From assembly GCA_019916065.1 (NCBI GenBank), contig CM034239.1:49861812-49925811 (forward strand): a stretch of DNA of 64,000 bases. Reading direction: 5' to 3'. Shown here in pieces: positions 12,655-25,599 of this stretch. This DNA comes from Vitellaria paradoxa. Its lineage: Eukaryota; Streptophyta; Magnoliopsida; Ericales; Sapotaceae. The notes beneath the pieces are model-generated. The model saw nothing but the letters and a program-made list of their open reading frames with translations. It did not search any database and was not told the DNA's origin. A program made the translations under genes and the position numbers. Numbering within the stretch: position 1 is the stretch's first letter; the number at the start of each line of letters is the position of its first letter.

Positions 12655-15600
12655 GAAATTACATAACAGAAGAAATAGGACAGAGAAAAGACAGAGAGAG
12701 AGAGTAAGAGAAGGGCAGAAAAACAAGAGAAAATTAGAGAGACAGAGAGCTAAGCATACAAATATTCAATTGTTATTCATTCTCCAAAACCCTATTTCAT
12801 CTTTTCCTCAAGAGAAGAAAAAAAAGATTCTAGGAGAAATGCTCATCCAAAGGCAGTTGTTAATAATAACAAAAGGATAAAGAGAAAGTGATTGATAAAA
12901 CATAAACAAGAAAAAATTACCTGACGCTATCCCAGCTGCTGCGCCTGCTGCAACAAGAGCTATTTTTCTTTCCCTGTTGTTTTCCATCATAACTGAGCAT
13001 CCATAGGCACATGATTTTCCAATATCCACACTAGGGCCCTCAGGACCCAATGAACAACCAGTACCTAATGTAACAGCAGCCTGGATGGCTTTTACAGTGG
13101 GGAAGACTCCAGCTAGCAAATCAAATCCTTGCCCTTGAGAAGAAATGGACTGCTTTATTTGATCTAATATTTCGAGCAAACCATGCATCATTCCAACAAT
13201 AACTCCTCCAGTTACAGGTACTAAAAGTATCCGATGCCAAGTATCAGATAGCCTCTGTAATCGGAGCCAAGCAGCACCCTCAATTGGAGTACCAGCCCAG
13301 GTATATTCATGTATTACATGCACCTGTAACACACACACACACATATATATATCTTGGAGTCAGTAAATGTCAAAGAACCAACATGGAGTAGCAAATGATG
13401 CTCAAATATGTAAGGTCAAAAAAAGTGCCAAACAACAATAGTCACAACCCAATAAGCAAAGATACGAATTCCGGCCATGAATACGATATAGTTACGGAGA
13501 GGATACAATATGGATACGGATATGAATACAAATAAGGCGATTTTGGAAAAAATGATAATACGGATACAGCAGGACACATAAGAAAAATATATTTTTTTAT
13601 ATATTTTTATTAGTTATATGTGTAAATGAATATAACATATATAAGAAAACTAATTTACTAATTCAATACATAATTCAACATATATAATAGAACAAAATAA
13701 GAGATACGATTTTATAACTTTAGCGGTTTCAACTACTCAAATTTAGGTTTCTGTTAACAGCAAATTTGAATTAAAAAAATGAGCAAATGACTGGACATGC
13801 CACGTGGCATATTCGACACGTATCATGAGATGTCCAAGGAGTATGTATGTTTAATACGTATCGGATACAGATACAACACGGAAGGACATTTTGAGCCGAA
13901 GAGTCTAACTTATCAATCCCACTAGCAAGTTAGTGGACAGCTGAAATGCGACTAAAAATATGAGGTGGAAGAAGAAACAAAAACTTTTTGAGGGAGCAAC
14001 ACATAATGAGGAAAGTTTCCCTAAAGAATAGATGACAGCATTCAATTAATGAGATGACATTTAGTTAAAAAGCAACACTCCAAAACATTATTGGAACATT
14101 GATTTTTTTATAAGTATGAATAATATTATTATAAAAGAAAGCCATCACGGGAATTCCAAGTTTTAAGAACATTTGAAAGAGTAACTAGAAGAATATTATT
14201 AATATCAAGCTATTTTAACAAGGTGCAACTTCCTTCTTTTTTTTTTTAACAATTTTGTTTTGATGTAAGGTAACTAGAAGACTAATAGAGTATACTAGAA
14301 AAAGTCATCAAATCAACAAAAAATTTAGAAAAACATTCTTTAGCATTACAACCTTGGAGATTTTGTATAAGTACATTAAACTGGAATTTAATTTTAGCAC
14401 CAAAAACTGAAAATATATAATGCAACTCAAAATGATCTTCCATATAATAATTTCATCCGGGGTGCACAAATGACCTAAAAACTAAACCTCCTTACCAAAC
14501 AAGTCCCAACACTTTCTTGTGAGTATGTCCTATATTTCCATGATGTGTACGCTTGGGTCAAGATCCCCAGTCATGGCCACCGTGCCCGCTACAACCACCA
14601 TAGCCACTACCACCCCAACTACCGCGACTATTAGTCTACGCTGAAGGTGTGTAACTAACAAGGCCATGACTCTCTATCTCATCAGCAAGTGCTAAATGAG
14701 TAGAATTTGAATCAACAAAAGATGAACATTGAAAAGCATCTAACATCAACCCCGAATATGTCTCAATTGCACCCAACTGCTCTCATGAGCCACCTACAGC
14801 TGCTATTATTAGATGCATTCACATTTTTAATCCTACCTGTACCTCTTGTAATCATTCCAATTTTCTGGATAAATCCCCTCAATTCACTCCGCATACCAGC
14901 TCCTTCTATGCCTATTTTTCTCCTGTTCATTCATTAGTGTCTACGGCACAAAGCCAGCCTTGTCCTATCTTGTAAATCTGCCCGTTGACATGTAAGGTTA
15001 GTGTCAATCACATGATGCCGTGTTAAATATAAGAAAATTCAATTACTTGTCTAGTTCATGGGTATTGTGGTGTGGTTCATATGCTTGGAATACTTTCTAG
15101 GGTTGTTCATCCAGGTTACTTTCTTGGGTCCAATGTGCCCTGCCTTGGGGAGCTTACTTGTTACCAAAATTCATCATGAACAAGAGAAGAAATAAATTTC
15201 AATGAACGGGATTAGCTAATTAGTGTAACACAATTCAAGTAGCAGGACATCATTACCAGCCCCCCCCTCTCTCTCTCTCTCCTACTTTTTTTTTCCACAT
15301 CCAATATTAGACTTATTATCCTGAGCCATTCAGATTCCAAATTCAATAAAAGATGAATGTAAATACTCACTCCGCGGTTGAAGGCAGCAACACATAAACC
15401 GGTAGCGAGGCCGAGAAGGCAACCAATGAGCAGCAACGCCCATTCTGGAGGAGCACTATCGCCGAGAATGTCATCACCAACGGCGCCGCTCCCGCCGCAG
15501 ACATCGGCATGATCAACGGAGGATGAATGATCCCTTGCCGAACGCCTGATGCTGGGACCCCGCCCCCAAGACCCTCGATCCAAGTGCTTCGGCCGATCTG

Positions 15601-15709
15601 TAACACCTTTACTACCCGTGTGAGATCCCTGGTTTTCTAAATCGTCCTCGGAAACCGACGAATTCGATCGCAACAGTATGGCGCGATCGCTGTATTCGCC
15701 TCCCGACAT
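7594..15709 (-). CDS. CLC-F: CLC-type chloride channel/antiporter, CLC-f-like
   Basis: Nine coding exons are read on the minus strand: 15709-15371, 13323-12921, 12115-11921, 11573-11119, 10986-10882, 9246-9034, 8878-8666, 8476-8244 and 7681-7594. All have GT-AG junctions and compatible phases, giving about 747 residues ending EEMMIASGH. The N-terminus is hydrophilic and Arg/Ser-rich. Membrane helices follow from DSAPPEWALLLIG. Selectivity signatures include GTGCSLGPEGPSVDIG (the GxEGP motif) and GSGLVGGLYAPSLMIGAAVG (the GxFxP region, here GLYAP). Two C-terminal CBS domains lie in exons 7-9 (MSKNYVKVPATVTLKEA and TCYPDTDLAIAKKLMEARG). The match is to the CLC-e/f branch, closest in memory to CLC-f, reported at the Golgi in Arabidopsis, rather than to the vacuolar CLC-a-d group. 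The start ATG gives MSGGEYSDRAILLRS. Introns hold microsatellites and TE debris. The gene looks intact. Confidence 0.93.
7933..7956. repeat. Poly(A) tract in CLC intron 8
   Basis: A 24-base run of A lies in the intron between the last two coding exons. It may be a tail remnant of a retroposed element, but no body with box A/B was recognised next to it. Confidence 0.8.
9247..10881. other. CLC intron 5 with low-complexity DNA
   Basis: This 1.6-kb intron separates the last membrane exon from the linker exon before the CBS domains. It contains an A-run at about 9646-9663, a T/C-rich stretch near 9690-9860 and an (AT)n tract at about 10088-10104. The short frames within it look like composition artefacts. 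No inserted gene is visible. Confidence 0.6.
12615..12652. repeat. (GA)n microsatellite in CLC intron 2
   Basis: About nineteen perfect GA units are followed by further interrupted GA-rich sequence to about 12750. On the transcribed (minus) strand this reads as CT, that is, pyrimidine-rich intron sequence upstream of exon 3. Confidence 0.95.
13440..13905. repeat. ATACGGATACG-rich dispersed repeat in CLC intron 1
   Basis: The left side carries many GATACG/GGATACGGATATG words (13461-13570) and the right side carries CGTATCGGATACAGATACAACACGGAAGG (13857-13885, cited in short words), with an AT-rich centre. The arrangement resembles a decayed non-autonomous DNA element. Precise ends and a target-site duplication could not be identified. 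Confidence 0.35.
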
Positions 15710-18300
15710 TTCAAATGCTCCTCATAACCACATACTAATATCTATACACGTATCTGTATCTCCAATGCACGAACAATAATAGGTCTCGTAGCAAGACACT
15801 GCAAACTACGAAATCAATGCCCTGACTATGCGAATGTTTGAATTTCCTTGGAATCTCTCTCGCATCGATCGGATAGAACCGGAACATGCATATGTATATA
15901 CAAATGCATGTATTCAAGCGGCGTCTGTGTATGCAATGCTTGCATAGGGGCAGTTCTTTGCCTCAAAAAATGCCTTTGTTCACGATATTTTCTCGACAAC
16001 CAAACGCACCGAATAGAAAATTACAGAGAGACCTGGTGCGCGATGATACCACCAGCATTAAACATACCCAGCTCAGATCCGCAATCTTGACGCGGACTAT
16101 ATTACAGCGGAATGGGAAATCTGTCATAAGATATAGCGTCCGTTTGGTGTGTAATATTTTACTGAAAATCTTTAAAAATTTTTATAAATTTCCGTTAATT
16201 TTATATCACATCAATTTTTTTCTCTTATTGCACGTATTACGAACTCTCCTCAAATCACAATTTATCTCAATTTATCTCATTTTTTCTTATTTCAAACAAA
16301 CCCATAATAGATCTGATTTGCAAAAAAATTAAAATAGTAAACAAAGGGATTTAATGAATTATTTTTTTTATTTTTATTAAAATGAATGGCCTTTCCATCC
16401 TATTTTGCCTTTGATAATTGACAAAATTAAAATACTAAAGGTTTGTTTGGTTGAAAATAATTAGTTAAGAAATATAATAAAAATAAAAAAATTGATATAA
16501 AAGAGACATATAAAAAAATTTATTTAAAAAAAATATGAAAAAGTTTGATAAAATTAATAAATTTTAATAAATTTTGATGCTCCAAGTTAAGACAAAACAT
16601 GGGAATTGAAAGAATTATTTCTCTTATTTTTATTAAAGTTAAATGAATGGCCTTTTCATCCCATTTTGCCTTTGATAATGACATACCATACATCCCCATA
16701 AATGACTGAAATTGCACCATAATTTATTTTATTTATTATTTTTTTTTTTGGGTGAACGAAATTACACCATAACTTCAAGGGGCATTGTACTTCACATTTT
16801 GTTAACAAACATTTTTTTTTAATCGCGTGGCACAACCTCTTTTTTAATAATAAATTAGGAAACGACAGTGTATATTTTTAATTAATTTTTACTTTATTAA
16901 AAATAATTAAAAAATGTCTCAATTAATGAATAGTAAATAGTTGTTAGTTAAAAATATTTAAGTAAATAATAAGTAATTAAAGAATATTTAACTAAAACAA
17001 AAAATATTATAAGAGTAGTGGGTGGTTGAAGAGTATTTAAGAAAAACAAAAAATAAAAAATAAAACAGTAATATTACTTAAATAACTTATAAAAATTAAG
17101 AAATTACTTATATATCGGTAAGTGGTTATTAGTGATTAATAATTATTAATGAAAAAAAATTAAAGTTTCACCAAAAATTACCTTCATTAAATTTTTTATT
17201 TCACCATACTCCTTCTGTTTTCTTTATAATAGTATTTATATGTGGGAGTGGAGATTTTAACAATATCTAGTAAGCTTATTTATGTTCTATTACAATTTTA
17301 TCATAAATTTTGTACAATTACAAAACTATAAATAATTTTATATAAAAATTTATTATAATTCATAATTATAATTTCGTAAATACGGCATAATTATAAGAAC
17401 ATAATCACAATGCTACAAGGGGCAATTTAGAGTTGTAGAAGTTGAAATAAAATGTAATTCGATAAATTTTTTAGTATTTGGAGTGTAGTACAAAGATGAA
17501 CAATAAAAATCTGTTTTGAATTGATTCTGGTAGAGGATTTTTGGTATTTTGTGCACAACTTTTTAGAATTTTGTAGAGATTTATTGGACTAAAAAAAAAA
17601 ATTTGTAAAGTCTTATTGAAAAAACAAAGTTCTAAATAGCCCTAAATATCAAAAAAGCGTTTGGGCAATAGCCACATTAATTTAAAAAAAAAAAAATCAC
17701 TTTTAAGATATGAGTAATCTTATTGTGATATAAAAATTTTCAATCCTAATTTTTTTAAATATTTCTCATTATAAAAATTTCAATTAAGTTTTTAATAAAT
17801 TAAAATATTTAATATTGATAAATTTAATTTTATAAATTATTTAATATGTAATTATTATTTTGTTAGAAAATAATTTTAATCTTATAAATAAATCATTTAA
17901 TGATAAATTGTTATTTTAAAATATAATTAATTTAATTTTAATAGTATAGATGTTTAATATGTAACTAGTATCTATTAAAAAATAATTTTACTTTAGTAAA
18001 ATAAATCATTATATTCATAAATTATTATTTTGATTAAATAAAATAAATTATTTATTAAAAATAATTTTAGGTTAATAAAATAATTAATTTTAATATGATA
18101 TAATAAAAATGGACAAATTATTAAAATTGAAAAAATATTTATAAAATGAAAAAAGAGAGTAAAAATAAATTTATTAAATAAGTTTTCGTTATTAATTTTT
18201 TTAAAATTAAAAAAAAAGGTAACCTACTTTGCTCCAAAAAATCGCCGGTGCGTAATCACTTGCCGCCACAGAAAATCAGCTCAAATAGTTCTTCAAGTGT
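15710..18300. other. CLC upstream region and AT-rich intergenic DNA
   Basis: The first 300-400 bases are the probable CLC promoter and 5' UTR, read on minus. They are followed by a MITE (about 16138-16303) and a related decayed stretch at 16430-16720. The interval 16850-18220 is extremely AT-rich, with long runs of A and T, and I see no gene in it. Confidence 0.6.
16138..16303 (+). repeat. MITE family A copy
   Basis: It begins near CCGTTTGGTG and ends near TTTCAAACAAACCC. It contains the family core TATATCACATCAATTTTTT, a GCACGTATTACGAACT block and TTTATCTCATTTTTT. The same ordered blocks recur near 28.2, 29.6, 30.5, 52.3, 53.6, 54.9, 56.1 and 57.0 kb, in both orientations. Confidence 0.65.
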
Positions 18301-19294
18301 AGTGTACAGTGGAAATGACGGAGTCAAGCACGCCGTGACGCGGGCAACGCCAAAACGGCACGCGTGCGCGCGTTTTCAAACGCTATGTTACGGAACTGTC
18401 TTTGGCTGGGGACCAGTGGAGGGATGAGAGAGAGAGAGAGAGAAGGAGAGAGAGAGAGAATCTGAACTGATCCAAGCAGAGCACGGAACTCGTTTTTCTC
18501 CCGAGAAAAAAAAAGAAAGAAAATTAAAACCCAGCACAAATCTCTTCTCCGAAATTGATCATGGAAATCGTGAATGCATAAGCCCGTACTATTTATTAAT
18601 CTGCTGGTCAGAATACCTTGATCGGCGTCTTCCGATCACAGATGCGTATATTTTGATCACAGATCTTCGTCTTCGAAATCGGCCCTAATCAATCAACTAT
18701 TGGACCTTGCGAGAATCCAAATACCTGACCTAGACCTTTTGATTATACACATAGACGTACAAATGCATGTTTGGAGGTGTTGATGACCGAAGGGAGGTGC
18801 GATTGTCGTGGGCTGGATGTGAAACCCTGAAACAATCAGCACGGAACTGAACAAACATCGTTCATCAGTTGAAGGTAATTAATTGCTCGTGTTTTGATCC
18901 AAGTCGCCAGATCTGTATCGAAAACCATTGATTTTTCCAGATTTAGTTGTGTTTGGACTTGAAAATATTTGTTTCAGGGTTCATGGACCTTTTCTAGGGT
19001 TTATTTAGACTATATTACTGTTGATTTTTCAGCTTCCGAAATGAGATACTAATATAATTTATTGGCTGTTGGAAACAGAAAATTAGCCGACTTAATTCTT
19101 TGGATTTTGCGATTTTTGTGGGGAATTTTGATGGGAAATTTGGGATATTTTGTGAGGACCATCTGACCTCCTGTTAATTTTTGAGTTGAACCAAGCTCAT
19201 AGTTCATCACTGTACTGAACGAAGTCGGCCTTGAAGGACGGGGCGCCTCTTTCCAGCTTAATAGTTCAGTATATCATATACATTGTGCTTAGAC
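18300..19294 (+). promoter_or_regulatory. Promoter and 5' leader of the At4g26450-like gene
   Basis: A GC-rich segment (about 18310-18400, with CGTGACGCGGG and GCACGCGTGCGCGCG) is followed by a GA-rich tract at 18427-18460 and then unique leader-like sequence. A plausible leader intron begins at GTAATTAATTG near 18874 and would end upstream of the start codon around 19255-19275. These are inferences from composition and splice consensus only. Confidence 0.45.
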
Positions 19295-22016
19295 ATGCAT
19301 GCGAGGCATCGTAGTCCTGGCCATGGATATAGGTCTAACTCTGTGGGAATAGGTGGTGTAGCTGCAAACTCTCGGATTTCACCAGAAAGTTCGATTAGAG
19401 GTCATGGGATGTATAGCTCAGAGTACCGGAGCTATAATCATGGTTTTGGGCGGGGTCAACCTAAACAATTCCAATCAGCACAGCCGCCACTGCGGAGGAC
19501 AGACGTTTTAATGGAGGCTGGTCGTCTAGCAACTGAATATTTGGTAGCTAAAGGGTTGCTGCCTCCAAATGTAATATCGGGGAAGTGGCAAAATGGCAGT
19601 TTAAAGAACCAGGTTGGGGATTTTCAGGGTTTTAGGCAGCCAGACGGAGATAGTATACCCCTTCCTCCAGAGGGTCGAACTTCAGCTCTTGCGCGGTTGG
19701 GGAATGCTGCTGATGCAGGATTTGGTAGGAGGAGGTTTGCTGATGAATATAATCCTACTGGGTCAAGAAGTTACATGCGCGGTAGATCAAGGATCGGATC
19801 CTTCAAAAAGTATGGCTCAGACTGGGGCCGAGAAATGGGTAGGAGTGGGTCGTGGTCTGAGAAAGCCAGGGTTTCCCCAGATATGGAAGGTGACAATGAT
19901 TCTTTCTCTGGATATCAAGAAGGGCAACAAGTTGGTAATGGTGTTATTAGTCGGAGCCAGAAATCCCATGCAAATGAATTAGCACCAAAAAGTGATGGTG
20001 GTGACTCAGAGTCTGCTTCTGAGAAATTTCAGTTTCAGGATGACATGGCTTCGAATACAAAGGCAGGTTCTTCTAATAGTGGGAGGGATTTCCCACCTGA
20101 AACTGATGTGGAAGTCAATACGAGGTCTGAATATACGGAACTTCTAAACGAGGAGACTGTTGAGCTGAAGGATGGAACTCATAGTGATCAGATTGAGAAA
20201 CAAATTGACAGGAAGGCTGTACCCACTCAGCAATGTGAAACAGAGGGTGATTTCACAAACAAGAATGGTGGTGATTTGTTGTCAAGTCTCTGCAGATTTG
20301 CCAAAGTGCCTACCAGAACACGTTCTTCCTTGACAGCCAGGGCTAAGGTTGATCCAGTTTCACCTACTGAAGAGGAAAAAAGTAATATGCGACAGGAGGA
20401 GAACAATTGTGATATGGGACCTCCTATGGGATCTGAAGTCCCCATTAAAGCTGTTTCAGTTGACAGCTCCTCATTTGATGCATCATCAAATCAAACTCAA
20501 AGTTCAAAATGCCCCGATTCTGATATTCTAACGGAGCCACCAGTCATGTCTGTGGAGGATGCAGGAGAATCTTGCTCCATGCACACTGAACAAGGAAAGT
20601 GTACGAGGTCTCAAACTTTCTCGGATGGATCTTTTGTGAACGAGCAAGAATCAAGTGCTGGGCCTCCTGGATTTGGAAGGTGCAACTCCATGATTATGGA
20701 GAGAGGTGAGAAACGAGCTGCACAACACAGTGATACCAGGGAGGGAATGAAGAAAGCTAGAGAATGGGTCCCCTTGGTAGTTTCCCAGAATGATGAATAC
20801 TCACACCTTTCTAACTTGAAGATTAAGCAGCCTTCTTCACAAGACGGAAGGAGATTATCTGGTGAAGAAGTGATCTCAACTACAGAACAAGAGAGGTTGG
20901 TGGACATGTCTCTGTTTCAGAGAGCTGGTGCTGGACCATGCATTGAGTATGCAGAAGAGAAACAACTTTTTCCGGGTTCATTTAAGATTTGTGACCTTAA
21001 TCTTATGGAGGCTTCTGAAGTGAATGAGAATTCTCACCCTCACCCTCAACCTCACCCCCACCCCGATCCGATTCTTCTTTTTCCACCTGTCGCAGAGTGT
21101 AAAAAAGAAGCTATGCCAATAGATGTCGATTTGTCCATAAGTAATAACTGCAATATATCTGGTAAATATGGTAGATGTGGTGCTGATGGCAAAGAGGTTG
21201 AGGTGATTGATTTGGAAAATGATTCTGTGCAAGAAGACACTGCCATTAATAATTCAGAGAGGAAGTATGTTTCTCTTATTATGTTTCTTCCCTTCATATA
21301 TTAAGTCATCTGTTTCATAAGCTTGTGAGAAATGGCAATAAAGCCAGCTGCAACTTTTTTTTTTTCCAAATTTGATCAGTTTTCTTCTTTCCTTCAAAGT
21401 GCTTTGCCATGCATCGGCTGCATCTGGTGATTTATATGCATTCTGTATTTGCTTGTCTACCTAAGCTCCTTTCTAATCTTAGAAATGCTCAATATTACAG
21501 GGCAGAAACTGTATTTACAGGCTTGGAGAGCTTTCCTAATCAGGCACAGAGTGCCAATGACATTTCTGATGTTCAGGATGGTTATGGGCTTATGTTCTCG
21601 GAGTTGCTTGGAACTGATATCTCCAATTGTTCTTCTGTACCAGTGGATATTAATTCTCTGCACAATGAGATGACCCTTCATAATGGAGAGGTACCATCAC
21701 AAGCAGCTTGGAACTGGTTTTTTGTTTAACTGGAATTTTTTCCATGTGCTTAAATGGTGGCTCAGCATTCATAAGACTTGATCTTTATGGATATCATTAG
21801 ATCATTGGTGGTTTAATTCTGCGTGTGCCAGTAGGGTCAAGTTATTACACACAGTCTTCTTACATATCATGGAGTTTCTCAATGCATTTCTCATCTGCCT
21901 TAACTTCTGATGATGAATAACTAATTTTGAATTGATCATTTCAGGGGATTCTTGGTGATGATGAATCAATATACATGTCATTGGGAGAAATACCAATAAG
22001 TATGCCAGAAATTTAA
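19295..22016 (+). CDS. Uncharacterised plant protein like Arabidopsis At4g26450
   Basis: Three coding exons (19295-21264, 21501-21690 and 21945-22016) with GT-AG junctions give about 743 residues. I chose the second in-frame ATG, giving MHARHRSPGHGYRSNS, because the family begins there; the upstream ATG at 19283 adds only four residues. The protein is hydrophilic and probably disordered. It has an Arg/Gly-rich N-terminus, the conserved DVLMEAGRLATEYLVAKGLLP block (near residues 70-90), many acidic and Ser-rich stretches and an HP-rich repeat late in exon 1. A conserved C-terminus follows: FKICDLNLMEAS, EVEVIDLENDS, DVQDGYGLMFSELLGTD and ESIYMSLGEIPISMPEI. The VEVIDLEND string resembles a SUMO-interacting motif. 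No catalytic domain is visible and the molecular function is unknown to me. The gene appears intact. Confidence 0.88.
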
Positions 22017-24865
22017 TTTGATGGTACTATTGTTTTCTTTAAATTTACTGTTTGTATTTGATCTGCCAAAGGTGGTGTCCAGATAGCATCTTAACATGTG
22101 CATGGGTTCGTTCATGCATTAATTGGAGAGAGAACTATTACAGGACGCTTTGTAACGCTTTGTATATAGACTAGTTGCATCTGGCTGCCTTCTACTTACA
22201 GAGGGACTCACTCTAGAAAAGGATTCATACCCAGACTAGTCTTACCTCTGCTTCTAACGCTCGAACTCTTGTTGGAGTCTGAGCTCAAAGGACTAGGCTT
22301 GCAGATACATTCTACTCCCTAAGAAGAGTGCTTAAGAAAGAAGGATCTATTTCTTTAAAGGAAGGGAATCGATTCCTTTATATTATAAGTTTCCAATGAT
22401 AGGATGTTCTGAGTCTATGCTTTTGTGGATGTTGTCTTTTTTTGTTGGTTTATGGGGCAAAAAACACTGCCAAAAAAAAAAAAAAAAAGTTAAAATAATT
22501 TGTTTAAACTCTATTGTTCTGTCAGTTTAAAGTTTTGCAGATATAAGTTCCTTCCCTTCTAAAACTTTCACGCCTTTTGATGCATACAAGGCTATATGCT
22601 ATACACAAAATGGAAAACATTGGTATTTCTTGTTGTCCCTTTTTGGAGGAAGTAGAGAAATCTTCATTTTTCTTTTATTTATTTATTTATTTTTATTTTA
22701 TTTTGTTATTATTATTATTTTTTTTTGCGGGTTAAGTTAGGTGAGTGCTTTTAGCTGTTTAGATTCTCAGAATCACAAGTTGCTCCTCCATTGCCCACTA
22801 GTACGTTGTGGCCTACAAAATGTGACTGGCTTGAACTGGTTGTGTACAATTTAACAACAATTTAAAAGTAAACAGTATGAAGCATAAAAAAGCGTTGCAT
22901 TCAAAATTTAATATCCCCTAACATGGAATGGTAATTGATTGAGAGGAAAAAAAATTAAAATTCATGTGCAAGCAAGCATCTGTATGGGCAAGGGCTACAC
23001 CAAAAAGCATATTGATTCAAATGGGAAATATTACTTCTGTAATTACTTATAAGTGAATATGCTTTCAGATGTAGTGGGAACTACTTATATTTTGAACATG
23101 AGGACCATTTGATCCTGCTCTATTTGCAGTTGGAGGGGAGAACCTAGTCTTTCATCTGACATAGTAATTTCTAACCGTGGCGTCTTGGGTTTTGACAGTA
23201 GTGACAGTACTGCATTTCAGGCTGGTAGATTATTATATGCTGTTTCCAAATTCTATTTCCAGTGTTCAAGGAAAAAATTCTTTTCACAGTAAATCATGTT
23301 CTAGTATATTATTTTGTACATTGGGAGTACACCCCTTAGACACATGTAAAATATTTTCTCCCATTTATCCAAAATATCTTACTTACCAAAAAAAAAATGT
23401 TCCAGTACATTACCATAGATCATAGGATTTCATGTAATTGCATTTCTGGAATCTACTAGTTCCCTGCGGGGGTTGCTAGATATAGACAAAAGTTTGTTGC
23501 ATTCGAGGATAAGACAAATGGTTATATATGATGGAAAGAGTTAAGATGAATGATACATTAACAAAAAGAGGGGTTTTTGACCTCTGGGGGGCAACCAGGG
23601 AATAAACTTTAAAAGTTAAAGTGGGTGCAAGAAGATGGTTAAAAGCATGTCTGGATGCACTACTTTAAAGGGTGAGGAGTTTTTCTTAATCCCTGTTAAT
23701 GTACTAATTTTAGCTTCAGCTTTTCAGTTACGTTGGTACTTTGATTTATCTTAATGCATATTAAAGCTTTTTTTTTTTTTTTTATCTGTTACCAATACAT
23801 GATGCGTTTGTGCTAAATTACAGCGTTGTCAACTTTTCCAAATTGTGAAATAGTACTTGCATAAATAATCAGGATTTATGCCCTTCTATTGTTGTGGTCT
23901 CTGGGATGGTTGTAGCATGAATAAATATACTTGTTTGCGCAGTTTTTTTACATTTATTTGTACACCCTCCGCACTCACATATTCTTTTCTCTCTGATTAG
24001 TGCTTCGGCATGGCATTGTTGTAGGCTTTTTGCGGGGCTGGGAGCAGCCAACACAGGAATATGGGAAGCCTTTCTGAACCAATTTTTATCCAGCCATTGC
24101 TCAAACCTGTTAGGAGTTGGTATGCTTAGTGTTCATTAATCATGGATTCCTAGCTTCAATCTCTAGCTCTATCTTATGCAAACTTTATTCTGTTTCTATT
24201 GTTGAATTTGACTTGTAATGTATTCCAAGAAAATGTGCCTCCTTTTTGGGTTTCAAAGATATTTTAAGTGCTTTTCCTGTATTACTTGTTGTTGCTTATT
24301 AATGTCATATGAGAAATTCATGAAATTATTTGATAGGAGGAAGTGGTAGTTTAAGTGGTTTGTTCCATTTGTGCTCTTATGAACATAAAAAATGATATTG
24401 ACATTTTTTTTACAAGTGAAGCAAATTCACAGAACGATAGACTTCCATAGAAATTGTGGAGGAATGGATAGAACGACATTGAAGGTGAGAATTAATTACC
24501 TGTGTGGACGACAACTTAGTAAATTTATTAGAATTACTATTTTTAAGCTTTTTAGCCTTTTTAAGCTAATACTGCTCAAATACACTTGAGTTTCATGTTT
24601 GCTTGTGCAGAAATGCATTTGTAAAGTCAATTCTTCATTTCAAATCATGTGAAGAGACATATATTTCTTCATTTTCAAATCATATGAGGAGACATGTATA
24701 TATATATGATAAGCAGATATTGCATATTACGAATTTGTGCTGATATCGGTTTTAGGTGATTAGCGGTCAGTGCTTTATGTAAAATTCTGTTACTTTCACT
24801 GCTGAATTAGCATTAAATTGGCAGGAAACATTAGAGAATGATATTTGAACACTCAGTTGGCCATT
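22017..24865. other. Gene-poor stretch downstream of the At4g26450-like gene
   Basis: Apart from a probable 3' UTR at its start, this interval shows only poly-A/T runs (for example near 22473-22488, 22700-22730 and 23768-23783) and scattered single-copy-looking sequence. Short frames lack recognisable domains or codon structure. Confidence 0.6.
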
Positions 24866-24869
24866 ACAA

Positions 24870-25098
24870 ATCATGGATCCAGTTGTCATCTATTTTTTTA
24901 GTCCTTCGGGAGGAGGTCGGGAGTTTGAAACCCAGGAGCTTCAGCTTCTGTTGGGAGTGATCCCACACATGGGTTTTCTGTGTGTGAGTTTACCGTCCAC
25001 GTGGTTTATGGGCTATTGCATGAGTCCAGTGGGTTTATCCAGTGCGCGTTGAAAGATAGCGGCTGTGAATTCGCACAGCATTTAAAAAAAAAAAAAAA
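24870..25098 (+). mobile_element. SINE-like retroposon with poly(A) tail
   Basis: A box-B-like GGGAGTTTGAAACCC lies at about 24919-24933, after a degenerate 5' head. It is followed by a GC-richer body (CCGTCCACGTGG, GGGTTTATCCAGTGCGCG, AGCGGCTGTGAATTCGCAC) and ends in a 15-base A tail at about 25083-25098. The order of internal promoter, body and A tail is the SINE layout. Box A is poorly preserved and no clean target-site duplication was found. Confidence 0.45.
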
Positions 25099-25175
25099 TG
25101 CATTTTAGTCTTGGTCAGTGAGCATGCTGAATCCTCTTCACTTTCATCACAAAGATTCTCATTGTATTGTGTAGG

Positions 25176-25596
25176 GGTAGGGGTGGAAACGAATTGAACT
25201 ATTCGCGAACTATTCGAGTTCGGCTCGAAAGAAGTTAGTGTCTAAGACAAGCTTGAACCGAGCTTGATTTATGACTCGTTTATATTCGAGCTTGAGTTTG
25301 AGCCTAGAAAAACTCGCGAGTAGGCTCGTTAAAATAATATATATTTTTTGAATAATATTTTTATTATATATTTTTTATGATATTTTATTTATTATATTTT
25401 AAACTAAAATAACGTTATTTTGATATAATCGAGTTATTCGCGAGTCGAACTCGAACCTAAATTATTCTTTATCGAGTTGAACTCGAACCTATATAAAAAC
25501 TCGAATTGAGCTCAAATTTGAGTTCAGTATAAAAAGTTCAAGTCGACCTCGAACAAGTTAAAGTTTTGCTCGATTTGGGTTGGTTCCACCCTTATT
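25176..25596. mobile_element. TIR element with CTCGAA-rich body (MITE family C)
   Basis: The left end AGGGGTGGAAACGAA and the right end GGTTGGTTCCACCCTT form a short terminal inverted repeat. The subterminal regions are dense in CGAG/CTCGAA words on both sides of an AT-rich centre. A diverged relative lies in opposite orientation near 46.1-46.56 kb. It has no coding capacity, so it is called a non-autonomous DNA transposon. Confidence 0.5.
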
Positions 25597-25599
25597 ATT

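Noticed and set aside
15886..16332. 148-codon frame on + upstream of the CLC gene
   Set aside because: It starts without ATG support, lies antisense to the CLC leader and its second half is MITE sequence.
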